This document shows, piece after piece, positions 46,525-57,115 of a stretch of DNA of 64,000 bases. Under the pieces are notes generated by a model, which was not told the DNA's origin, made no database searches, and worked only from the letters and a program-made list of their open reading frames with translations. The position numbers were made by a program, and so were the translations under genes. The stretch lies in assembly GCA_011799875.1 (NCBI GenBank), contig CM022302.1, positions 377,326,569-377,390,568 of the forward strand, written 5' to 3'. This stretch comes from Thinopyrum elongatum. Its lineage: Eukaryota; Streptophyta; Magnoliopsida; Poales; Poaceae. How positions within the stretch are numbered: the stretch's first letter is position 1; each line of letters opens with the position of its first letter.

Positions 46525-47898
46525 CTATTTCGGATCCATATTAGCACTGATGCTGAACTGCTTAGATGGATCGCCAGGAACAAAATCAACCATCTTAGTG
46601 TCATCTGCCGATTTAAACTTCAAAATCGGATCATGCTCTGTAGTTGGCTTTTTCAAAGACGTCATATCCGCCGGATCAACATTGTCCTTGTAAAATTTTA
46701 ACTCCTCCGTTGCACAAACCGACTCAGCATAAGCCGCATCACCCTCTTCACATTCCAAGGCTATCTTTCGGCTCCCATGTACTGTGATGGTCCCCTTGTA
46801 ACCCGGCATCTTGAGCTGCAGATAAACATAACAAGGTCGTGCCATGAACTTGGCATAAGCCGGTCGTCCAAACAGAGCGTGATACGGGCTGCGAATTTTG
46901 ACTACTTCAAAGGTTAATGTCTCTGACCTAGAGTCATGATCATCTCCAAAGGCAACTTCCAGAGCTATCTTACCAACAGGGTACGCCGACTTACCAGGCA
47001 CCACACCATGGAAAACTGTATTCGACGGTTTAAGATTTTTATCTGTCAACCCCATGCGACGGAAAGTTTCGTAATAAAGGATATTGATGCTGCTCCCTCC
47101 GTCCATGAGTACCTTGGTAAACTTATATCCTCCAACCTGGGGTGCAACCACCAATGCTAGGTGACCCGGATTATCAACCCGGGGCGGGTGATCTTCCCGA
47201 CTCCACACGATGGGCTGCTCAGACCAGCGCAAGTAACGGGGAACCGCCGGTTCAACAGCGTTCACTGCCCTTTTATGAAGCTTCTAATCCCGTTTGCATA
47301 AATTTGTGGTGAAGATGTGGTACTGCCCACTATTCAACTACTTTGGGTTACTCTGATACTCAGATTGCTGCTGCTGATTCCCCTGACCTGACTGTTGATG
47401 GTAGCCACCCTGATTGCCTTGATTGCCCTGATTACCTTGGAATCCAGAACTAGAACCGCCACCGCCGTAACCCGGCTCACGAGAACCGGACCCCGAACCA
47501 CCACCCGGTCCATGATTGTCTTGAAAAAGATTGGAATTTTTATACACCTTCATGATGTAGCAATCCTTCCAGAGGTGGCCAGACGGTCTTTCTCGCGTCC
47601 CATGCCTTGGGCAGGGCTAATTTAGCATCTGCTCAAGATTAAAACATGACCCTCCGGCCCGTGGGGGCGGTTTACCTTTACGACGCTGGCCATTATTCTG
47701 TGCGTTGGTGTTAGCCACAAAGTCCAAACTATTATCAGCTTTGCACTTACCATTGCCTCCCTGATTCGCTGGATTATGCTGCTGTCCTCTGGTGCTGCTG
47801 CTCTTCTTTCCCTTTCCCGACTTGTCATCATCAGACTTAGGGTCCTTGGTACCATCAGAGTCAGCGTACTTAACCAGAGCCGTCATCAGCTCTCCCAT
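46525..47898 (-). pseudogene. pol: Linker and protease part of pol with premature stops
   Basis: It continues gag after the frameshift. A glycine/glutamine-rich linker (GNQGNQGNQGGYHQQSGQG) is followed by the retropepsin region from about 47265, with core LMDGGSSINILYYETFRRMG and the partner ALFGRPAYAKF. TAG codons interrupt at 47617-47619, 47338-47340, 47284-47286 and 46525-46527. Each fits a former CAG. Confidence 0.75.
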
Positions 47899-49916
47899 GT
47901 CATTGGGCGCTTGAGCCGACCCAACTTCTGCTTAAGAGGCGTAAACCGGCAATTCTTCTCCAACATTATGACCGCTGAACCGGCATTGATGCGATCCGAT
48001 GAATGTAAGATGGTCGAAACCCGGCACACCCAATGGGTTGTGGACTCACCCTCTTCTTGGACACAGGCATCAAGATCCACAATTGACATAGGCTGCTTGC
48101 ACGTATCTTTGAAATTCTGGATAAACCGGGCCTTTAACTCGGCCCATGACCCAATGGAGTTGGCAGGGAGCCCCTTCAACCAAGTGCGAGCCGTTCCATC
48201 CAACATCAGGGGGAAATATTTAGCACATGCTGCATCGCTAACCTCTAGCAATTCCATGGCCATCTCATAACTCTCGATCCATGCTTCAGGAGGTAAATCG
48301 GCTGTATAGTTAGGCACCTTGCGAGGGCCCTTAAAATCCTTGGGCAGACGCTCATTACGTATGGCCGGCACTAAACATGGCATGCCCAAATTCCTAAAGG
48401 TTACACCTGGCTCCACCGAAGTTGTCGGACAAACCGGAGAAGGTTGACGGGCCGCATATTGCACCGCCAGCTCGGCCTCTCGACGTGCTCTACCTTGATC
48501 CACCACGTTCTGAGTATCAGCACCACCGCCCACCGGGTTATGTCCACGAAGCTGGTTATGGTTCCGCCCACTGCTTGACACAGCTGGTTCATCAATATGC
48601 CTACTGTAACTCCGGCTTGGGCGAGGGGTGGAATGAATCCGGCTTCGACTGTAAGAATAAGCCTGCTGCTGAACTAATGTTGTCTGAAGGAGCTCTCTAG
48701 CCCTCCGCATCTCAACCGCCGTTGGAGACTCGCCTTCAACCGGGATAGCCGCCAATCGTGACGCCACAGCGATCATGTTATCCAAAGGGTTAGGGTAATG
48801 ACCCGGTGGTGTTGGCATGTGTTGCGGCGGGATATTGTTCTGACGAGGCGGATCCGTGGTGCGCGGCTGAACCAGCGCTCCCGTCCCAGGCGCTTTAACT
48901 CGGTCTGCCACTGGCGGGTTACTAGTTCCTGCTCCTAGCGTGTTAAAGAGGTTCCTCGCCTCGTAAACCGGTGGCAGGCGAGACTGATGCCTCCTCCTCA
49001 TGACTTCGTTTGAAGCGTTCTGATCTAGCATGAGTCGGTAAGACTCTGACTGAATCTGCTGCGCTTGAGCATCCAACGTAACCCGCTCCGCAGCCATCTT
49101 GGCATCTTCAGCTGCCAGGTCTTCCTTAGCTTGAGCTATCTGATCTCGCAATTTCATGACTTCCGCGTTATGCTGATCTTGATTATCCGGGTTAACCTCC
49201 GTCGTCAGCAGTGTTGCCAAGGCGTCTAGTAAACCGGACAATACTTGAGCTAGCAGGCGCGCAGGGCCTCCTGCCCTGGCTGTCGTCGCCGCTGCTGACC
49301 CGGAAATCAATGCCGCTGCAGTTGAAGAGTGCTGCACTGGCTGCGTACCGGCCATGAAGATTGCAACCCAGTTCGGCGGCTCGTAGGGGTCCGGAATACT
49401 ATCGCCATCGGAACAGCCCCCAAGCCGACCGTCTTGCAGCTGGTACAATGACTCGGTTTCACCGGTGGATGACTCGCCATCAGAATAGACAACTGTCTCA
49501 CTGTCAGATACCGATTTATCCCCAGATTCCGCACCATTGATGAATCCCACGAAGGCACGACTCATGGCGGGCTGAACTCGGGCGGGTTTTGCACGCTGAG
49601 CCATCTCGATGATGTCGGCGCAGGTGTCCGGCTCAGGGCCCGGTTCGCCGATCTTGCCAATGAAGACGTGAATTCCACCGAAGGGGACCCGGTACCCGTA
49701 CTCAATTGAGCCGGCCTCGGGGCCCCAGCCTTCATCGTCGATGTAGAGCTTGCCGCGATGACTCTTGGTCATCCGGCCCACAGCGTATCCCTTGATCCCT
49801 TCGAAGTTGCCCTTCAAGAACTCGAAACCATCGTGCGCTGGCCCCACGGTGGGCGCCAACTGTCGTGGAATAGTCACGGCAGATGTCCTAGTGTGAGGAC
49901 TTAGTCGTGGAGCCAT
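47886..49916 (-). CDS. gag: gag of the Tat-like element
   Basis: A 676-residue frame. Its first ATG is inside the LTR (U5), and the frame stays open through the primer site. A start at MTKSHRGKLYIDDE, about 50 residues in, is an alternative. After an acidic, low-complexity region and an alanine/glutamate-rich coiled-coil-like part comes the gag core (LPKDFKGPRKVPNYTADLPP, then EAWIESYEMAMELLE and TARTWLKGLPANSIGSWAEL). The last eight residues differ from the expected family sequence, and the next frame (from 47898) continues it with MGELMTALVKYADSDG. A one-base indel near 47900 therefore breaks gag from the nucleocapsid/linker part. Confidence 0.8.
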   Translation of the reverse strand: MAPRLSPHTRTSAVTIPRQLAPTVGPAHDGFEFLKGNFEGIKGYAVGRMTKSHRGKLYIDDEGWGPEAGSIEYGYRVPFGGIHVFIGKIGEPGPEPDTCADIIEMAQRAKPARVQPAMSRAFVGFINGAESGDKSVSDSETVVYSDGESSTGETESLYQLQDGRLGGCSDGDSIPDPYEPPNWVAIFMAGTQPVQHSSTAAALISGSAAATTARAGGPARLLAQVLSGLLDALATLLTTEVNPDNQDQHNAEVMKLRDQIAQAKEDLAAEDAKMAAERVTLDAQAQQIQSESYRLMLDQNASNEVMRRRHQSRLPPVYEARNLFNTLGAGTSNPPVADRVKAPGTGALVQPRTTDPPRQNNIPPQHMPTPPGHYPNPLDNMIAVASRLAAIPVEGESPTAVEMRRARELLQTTLVQQQAYSYSRSRIHSTPRPSRSYSRHIDEPAVSSSGRNHNQLRGHNPVGGGADTQNVVDQGRARREAELAVQYAARQPSPVCPTTSVEPGVTFRNLGMPCLVPAIRNERLPKDFKGPRKVPNYTADLPPEAWIESYEMAMELLEVSDAACAKYFPLMLDGTARTWLKGLPANSIGSWAELKARFIQNFKDTCKQPMSIVDLDACVQEEGESTTHWVCRVSTILHSSDRINAGSAVIMLEKNCRFTPLKQKLGRLKRPMTWES
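49841..49858 (-). other. Primer-binding site, tRNA-Lys type
   Basis: The plus strand here reads GCCCCACGGTGGGCGCCA, which matches the 3' 18 bases of plant tRNA-Lys(CUU) as I remember it. The site lies two bases inside the 5' LTR. It is a primer site, not a tRNA gene. Confidence 0.65.
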
Positions 49917-50400
49917 CGCAATGAGGTTAGTTTAAAGGGGTTGATCAGGACAAAGGACATGGGGAGTTTATACTGGTTCGGCCCCTTGCGGTGAAGGTGA
50001 AGGCCTAATCCAGTTTGAGGTGGTATTGCTAGGGTTTCGACGACCAGGGAGCGAATACGCTTAACCTGGCTCTCGATCTGTTGTTTCTTGTCCCTCAACC
50101 GCCGCCGGGTCGTCCCTTTATATACACAGGTTGACGCCCGGCGGTTCACAGAATCCCGGCCGGCTCAAAAACGTGTCCGGCTCGGTATCCCCTCTTTCCT
50201 ATCTTACAATACAAGTCATATACTTATGGCGGTTTACATCTATGGGCCCTAACTCGCCTTTGGGCTTTGGGCCTTCTTATTAAGTCTCCTTCATAAGTCG
50301 CCATCTTCTATGTCTTCATGGGCTTCAATACAGGTAAATCACTATGAGCATAACCCGGCCCCTCCTGGGCGGTTTATACTCAATAGTTATATCCCCAACA
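49861..50400 (-). repeat. 5' LTR of the Tat-like element
   Basis: In element orientation it runs TGTTGGGGAT to CACGACA. A TATA-type box (TATATAAAG, plus-strand 50116-50125) is suitably placed as promoter. Confidence 0.9.
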
Positions 50401-53400
50401 CCAGTTCTACTTTTTTAAATAAATACCCAACGGAGGCCTACTTGCTTTCTTAGCCCTGCTGGGCTGCAAATCTTTCAAGACGAGAGCGATGTATTCGCTT
50501 GCCCACAAAATGAAGTAGTAAGAAATGGGATGTAAATTTATAAACACAGCAAACCGGCAATTAGTTTCATATATCATTTTATAAAGATTTCGACATTTTG
50601 AATTTAATTGTTTTTTTGCGGGGAAAATTATGCTGGATTTTAAATTGATATAAATTTATTATTTTTAAATTAGTTTGAACGTGACTCAAAATTTCGGGAT
50701 TAAAAACAGTTCGGACCGCACCGAAATATTCAAAATTTCGTAGAATTTTTTAACCGTGGCCACAATATGGGTTGTAATGCTAACAAAAAGAATATGGGCT
50801 CCAAAAAAATACTTAAGAATTAGCAAATGGGCTGTAAATTATTAGAAATAATGGCAGATGGGTTTTATGTTGTTTTCCACATATTTGAGGCTGACTTCTG
50901 CGCCTACTATAGGTTGACGCGTACGCTTTCCTAAAAAAAAGGTTGACGCGCACGCAAGGCCGTGTCAACTTAATCAACACACGAGAGCAGTGACTGTTGG
51001 ATGTCCATCCAACGGCCGCCGTGCTTCTTCAATCTCTGCTCTTCCTGCTCCAGCCGCTCAAACCAGCGTCGGCGAGACTGCCTGCTCCCTCCTCCCGTGG
51101 CCGGCTGTGTTGCCGCGCAGGCCGCATCGCCCCACCCTACTCCATCGCTAGCCAGGCCATTCCTCTACTCACCCACACCTCCTATTATTTTCCGGTGATG
51201 GCAGCCGAACCAGTAAACCCTCGTACTCCCCACCGCGTGGGCAACAACTGTCGAGTCTTCCCCGGCTCCGGGTCATTCCCTTCCTAGGCCTCGCCGTCGT
51301 CCACCGCCCTGGTGCTCTCGGCGCGGCGTGGTCAATATGGTCAACGAACGACATCCATTGGAAGAGGACTGTGCGTGGAGAGGCTGACAGCTGGGTCCAT
51401 GGCCGCACATAAGGAAGTGCCTCCTTATTACGCGCAAAATAATAATTCCTCCACCTGACAACAGGGACCCACCGGAAGGGCCTCTGTATGTCGCGAAAAA
51501 AACGATCCTCCCACTGACTGCTCGGACCCACCAGCTATATCTTCGCACGCAAGGAAGTGCCTCCTTATTACCCACAAAAAAATGAATACTCCCCCTGCTA
51601 TCTGGGACCCACCATAGTCGGAGGCTGACTTGTGGGCCTACTAAGTTGACGCGGACGAAGGGCTTTGTCAACTTAGTCAATATGAACGATTCTAGCTCCA
51701 GTGACCGTACGATGTCCATCCAACGGCCGTAGTGCTTCTTCAACCTCTGGTCTTCTTGCTCCAACCGCCCAAACTAGCGCCGGTTGTGCCGCCTGCTCCT
51801 GCCTCCTGTGGCCGGCTCTGCTGTCGCGCAGGCCTCACCTCCCCACCCTACTCCCATCGCTGGCCTGGCCATCCATGTAGTCACCCAGACCTGCTGTTAT
51901 TCTCCGGTGATGGCAACCTCACACTGCAGCCCAACCATTAAACCCTCGTACGCCCCTCCACGTGGGAAACAACTGCCGAGTCTTCCCCGGCTCAGGGTCA
52001 TTCCCTTCCTAGGCCTCGCTGTCGTCCACCGCCTTGGTGCTCTCGGCGCAGCGTGGTCAACGTGGTCAAGGAATGACTTACATCGGAAGAGGACTGTACG
52101 AGGAGAGGCTGACAGCTGGGTCCATGGCCGCAGCAAGGAAGTGCCTCCTTATTACACGCAAAATAATGATTCCTCCAACTGACAGCAGGGACCTACCGAA
52201 AGGGCCTCTGTATTTTGGCTTAGCTATATTTTGCGAAAAAAACGTTTTCGCCCCTGACAACTAGGACCCACCAGCTATATCTTCGGACGCAAGGAAGTGC
52301 CTCCATATTAGGCGCGAAAAAAAATGAATCCTCCCCCTGACAGCTCGGACCCACCATCAATAACTTCGCACACAAGGAAGTGCCTCCTTATCCTCCCTGA
52401 CAGCCGGGACCCACCTGGTCAAAGCGTACGTAGCGTTGTCATTCTGGTCGTGAACGTGTACGTACATACTGGTCGATCGGTCTCTCTGCAACGATGAACC
52501 GTGGCCGAGCAAGCAGCGGGACGTGTAGTAGTAGAGCCCCCGACATAGCAGTTCAGGCAGTCCCTTCTAAACCATGTACATGTATGTACAGCCACATGCC
52601 AAAAAATATGGCCACATACGTACATACGGGCGGGGTCTCGAACGCCTACTCGCGCATATGTACGGCTAGGGCTCATGTACATGGAGAGGCAATGGACGGC
52701 AGCAATGGCGACCTGTTCATCGGGCAGCCAACCGGCTGGGTCGGAATGGAGAAACAGCGTCCTGTTCATCGGGAGGCAACAGACTGGGTCGGAATGCGTC
52801 CTGTTCAACGGGAGCCAACCGGCTTGGACGGAACAGCCAAAATGGGGTTTGGCATACCGCGGTACAGAGGAAACGGTCTTCTGTTTGATCGGCTACGGTC
52901 GAAACGGCATCCTGTTCATCGGGAGGGGTGTGGCGTACCGCAGTACGGAGGAAACGGACTTGTGTTGGAGAGCTACGGTCGAAACGGGGGTCCTGTTCAT
53001 CAGGAGGGGTGTGGCGTACCGCAAAACAGGACTCCACGGGCTACTGTTCACCCACTGTCGACTTCCTTTAGCCTCCACCTGCACTGTTCATCCACCGCGT
53101 CTTCCTCCTGCCTCCGCTAGCTATTGTTCATCCACGGGCTACTGTTCATCCAGCCCTCCACCGGCTACTGTTCAACCAGCCCTCCACGGGGTCCTGTTCA
53201 TCCACCCCCAACCTGCTCGGCTGTGGCGGCCTCCTCTCGGGGTCCTGTTCATCCAGCGGCAACGGCCTACTACTACTACCACGGGGTCCTGTTCATCCAA
53301 CCCCCACCGGGAACTGTTCATCCAACCCCAACCATGTATGTCTCGACTCGTTCAACTAACCCCCACGTTCACTGTTCATCAAGAGGCAGCAGGTTCGATC

Positions 53401-53944
53401 GGCTTCAGTAAGCAGCAATAGCAGTGATCGATCACTCGGGTTCAGTTAGCAGCAGTAGCGAAGGAATCGCTCGATCGGGTTCAGTTAACAGCCAAGGGAT
53501 CGATCGCTCGGGTTCAGTAACGCGCGTAGCTAGTGCAATCGCTGGGGTTCAGTAAGCGAACACCTCGCTCGGTTTTAGTTAGAGCCCAACGCCTCGCACA
53601 CACACACATACGTGTACGAGAGAAACGCGCAATCCCTCCGTGCATCACTCGGCCCCGACCACCCACCGTAACCGAGAACTCCCTGAAATTTTCCTCGCCC
53701 TCGCTTCTACCACGATTTTTTCCGTCATGGACGGCCCAAAGAATGTCATGCAGGTGCGTCTCCGGCCCACCCAGGATGAAAAGCCCATTTTCTGTCATAA
53801 TTTTTTGTCATAGAAGTAGGAGCCCACCACATCTATGATGATACCGGGTTTTGTCACAATTATCGTCATAGAAGTGTCATAAGCATGACAGAAAAAAAAT
53901 TCGTTCGGGCCAAAATGTCACGGATGTGTCTTTTTTTTGTAGTG
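50401..53944. mobile_element. CACTA-type element, inner copy, 3' end at 53944
   Basis: On the minus strand the end reads CACTACAAAAAAAAGACACA, the CACTA terminus, followed by subterminal sequence with many ATGACA/TGTCAT words. Inside are GC-rich repeats that include the CCATCCAACGGCCG motif, CTGACAGCTGGGACCCACCA blocks and a 52.43-53.4 kb block of CTGTTCATCC-type repeats. No transposase frame is recognisable, so the element is non-autonomous. Its 5' CACTA end is not in the window. Long open frames at 52494-53421 follow repeats. Confidence 0.65.
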
Positions 53945-56433
53945 GTCATACATGTACTCACCCACACCTTCTGTTATTCTCCAGCGAAGGCAGACTCATC
54001 TGGCAGCCGAGCCAGTCCCTCGTACTCCCCTCCACCAGGGACTCCAATGCCCCTTGTTCCACGACTCCAGATCGTTCCCATCTTAGGCCTCGCCGTCGTC
54101 CACCGTCGTGGTCTGCTCGACGATGCGTGGTCAACAACGAGAACCAACATGGAATATGTCGAGAGTCTGACAGCTGGGACCCATGAGCTACATCTTCGCA
54201 CGGAAGGAAGTGCCTCCTTATTACGCGCAAGAAAAATGATTCCTCCCCCTGCTAGCTCGGACCCACCAGATTCAGAGGCTGACTTGTGGTCCTACTAAGT
54301 TGACACGTACGCAGGGCTTCGTTAACCTAGTCAACAAACGATTCTAGCAGCAGTGACCGTTGGATTAACATCCAACGGCCGCGCTGCTTCTTCAATCTCT
54401 GATCTTCTTGCTCCAGCCACCGAAACCAGCGCCGGCTGGACCACCTGTTACTGCCTCCCGTGGCCGGCTGTGCTGCCATCACTGGCCATGCCATCCCTCT
54501 ACTCACCCACACCTCATGTTGTTCTCCGGCGACGGTAGCCTCACACCGCAGCCGAAGCAGTCAACCCTCGTACTCCCCTCCGCGTGGGCATCCACTGCCG
54601 CGTCTTCCCCGGCTCCGCATCGTTCCCTTCCTAGGCCTCGCCGTCGTCCACCACCTTGGTGCTGTCGGCACGGCGTGGTCAACATTGTCAACGAACGACA
54701 GCCATCGGAAGACGACTGTACACGGTGAGGCTGACAGCTAGACCCACCACCTACATCTTCGCACGCAAGGAAGTGCCTCCTTATTACGCGCAAAAAATTG
54801 ATTCATCCCCCTGACAGCTGGGACCCACCACATATATCTTCGCACGCAAGGGAGTGCCTCCTTATCCTCCCTGACGGCTGGGATCCACCCGGTCGAACTG
54901 TACGTAGAGGGTTTTCTATCTGGTCGCGAACGTGTACGTGCATACTGGTCGATCGATCTCTCTACAACGATGAACCGTGGCCGAGCAAGCAGCGGCACGT
55001 GTAGTAGTAGAGCCCCCGACGTAGCAGTTCAGGTAGTCCCTTCTAAACTATGTACACGTACGTACAACAAGATGCCAAAAAATACGGCCACGTACGTACA
55101 TACGGGCGGGGTCTTGAACGCCTACTCGCTCATACGTACGGGCAGGGCTCGTGTACATGGAGAGGCAGCGGACGGCAGCAACGGCAACGTGTTCATCAGG
55201 AGCCAACCGGCTTGGACGAAACAGCTGAAACAAGGTCTGGCATACCGCAGAACGGAGGAAACGGCCTTCTGTTTGACCGCGGACGGTCGAAACGGGGTCC
55301 TGTTCATTGGCAAGGGTCTGGCGTACCGCAAAACGAAGGAAACGGACTTTTGTTCGAGTGCCTATGGTCGAAACGGGGTCCTGTTGATCGGGAGGGGTGT
55401 GGCGTACCGCAAAACAAAGGAAACGGACTTCTGTTCGAGTGCCTACGGTCGAAACGGGGTCCTGTTGATCGGGAGGGGTGTGGCATACCGCAAAACGAAG
55501 GAAACGGACTTCTGTTCGAGTGCCTACGGTCGAAACAGGGTCCTATTCATCAAGAGGGGTGTGGCATACCGCAAAACGGGACTCCACGGCCTACTGTTCA
55601 TCCACCTTCTACTGCCTCACTCCAGCCTCCATGGGGCTACTGTTCATCCACCGTCGACTTCCTCCAGCCTCCACCTGCTACTGTTCATCCACCGTCGACT
55701 TCCTCCTGCCTCCACCAGATACTGTTCATCCACGGGGTCGCCTCCACCGGCTACTGTTCAACCAGCCCTCCACGGGGTCCTGTTCATCCACCCCCACCTC
55801 CTCGATCGAGGTCCTGTTCATCCAGCGGCAACGGCCTCTACTACCACGGGGTCCTGTTCATCCAACCCCCACCGGGAACTGTTCATCCAACCCCCAACAA
55901 TGGTCACTGTTCATCAAGAGGCAGCTTTGATCGGCTTCAGTTAGCAGCAGTAGCAAAGGAATCACTCGGGTTCAGTTAATAGCCAAGGGATCGATCGCTC
56001 GGGTTCAGTAACATAGCTAGTGCAATCGCTCGGGTTCAGTAAGCGAACGCCTCGCTCGGGTTCAGTTAGAGCCCAACGCCTCGCACACACGCACGTACGT
56101 CTACGAGAGAAATGCGCAAACCTCGCGTGCATCGCTCGGCCCCGACGACCCACCATAACCGGGAACTCCCCGATATTTTCCTCGCCCTCGCTTCTACCAC
56201 GATTTTTTCCGTCATGGACGGCCCAAAGAATGTCATGCAGGTGCGTCCCCGGCCCGCCCAGGATGAAAAGACCATTTTCTGTCATGATTGTTTTTCATAG
56301 AAGTAATAGCCCACCACATCTATGATGATACGTGCTTTCGTCACAATTATCATCATAGAAGTGTCATAAGCATGACAGAAATTTTTTTCGTTCGCCCCAA
56401 AATGTCACGGATGTGTCTTTTTTTTTTTGTGTG
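53945..56433. mobile_element. Second, homologous CACTA-type copy, 3' end at 56433
   Basis: 54.89-56.43 kb is a diverged duplicate of 52.43-53.94 kb, from the GATGAACCGTGGCCGAGC block to the terminus. The terminus here reads CACACAAAAAAAAAAGACAC on the minus strand, so the T of CACTA is missing. The right junction cuts the BARE leader. The left part (53.95-54.88 kb) repeats the 51.2-52.4 kb blocks but has no CACTA start. The inner copy may have inserted into this older one. Confidence 0.55.
55321..55563 (+). repeat. 81-bp tandem repeat, three copies plus partials
   Basis: Unit starts lie at 55321, 55402 and 55483 (GCGTACCGCAAAAC or GCATACCGCAAAAC). The unit has GGAAACGGACTTCTGTTCGA and ends CGGGAGGGGTGTG. 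Because 81 is divisible by three, two overlapping plus-strand frames (54970-55944 and 55050-55979) stay open. Confidence 0.85.
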
Positions 56434-57115
56434 ATCTCCATCTCCAAAGCATAATCATGATCTCCATTGTCACTGGCTTGACAACTTGATCTCCAACGTT
56501 GCGTCGGGGTCGTCTCGCCAACTATTGCTTCTACAACTATTGCTAACGCATAGCGATAAAGTAAAGCAATTACATGGCGTTTGCATTTCATACAATAATT
56601 AAGAGAAAACCCGAAGGCTCCTGCCGGTTGTCGATATTACCAAACATGATTATCTCATACAACAATGTATATCACATCACATCTTGACCATATCACATCA
56701 CAACATGCCCTGCAAAAACAAGTTAGACGTCCTCTACTTTGTTGTTGCAAGTTTTACGTGGCTGCTATGGGCTTCTAGCAAGAACTGTTCTTAACTACGC
56801 AAAAACCACAACGGTGATTTATCAAGTTTGCCGTTTTAACCTTCTTCAAGGACCGGTCATAGTCAAATTCGATTCAACTAAAGTAGGAGAAACAGACACC
56901 CGCCAGCCACCTTTATGCAAAACAAGTTGCATGTTAGTCGGTGGAACCGGTCTCATGTGCGTGGACATGTAAGGTTGGTCCGGGCCGCTTCATCCCACAA
57001 TACTGCCGAATCAAAATAAGACGTTGGTGGTAAGCAGTATGACTATCACTGCCCATAACTCTTTGTGTTCTACTCATGCATATCATCTACGCATAGACCT
57101 GGCTCATGATGCCAC
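56434..57115 (-). mobile_element. BARE-1/Angela leader, truncated
   Basis: Directly inside the LTR the minus strand reads GTGGCATCATGAGCCAGGTC, a degenerate form of the BARE primer site (GTGGTATCAGAGCC). After that come blocks I recognise from the BARE/Angela leader (AAACTTGCAACAACAAAGTA, GGACGTCTAACTTGTTTTTG). It ends at the CACTA terminus; gag, pol and the 3' LTR are absent. Confidence 0.75.

Larger units (their letters stand above)
37099..50400 (-). mobile_element. Ty3/gypsy Tat-like element with antisense gene, 13302 bp, TSD CCAGT
   Basis: CCAGT flanks it at 37094-37098 and 50401-50405. The LTRs are 37099-37638 and 49861-50400, 540 bp each, with 8 differences by direct comparison; at least five of the eight involve a CpG. 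The order on the minus strand is LTR, primer site, gag, protease, reverse transcriptase, RNase H, integrase. A long spacer then holds a plus-strand spliced gene. Protease-RT-RNase H-integrase order is gypsy, and an antisense gene in a long 3' spacer is a known feature of the Tat/Retand group. pol carries ten premature stops, so this copy is not autonomous. Confidence 0.9.

Noticed and set aside
49841..49858. tRNA-like sequence
   Set aside because: Only the 3' 18 bases match; its position next to the LTR shows it is a primer-binding site.
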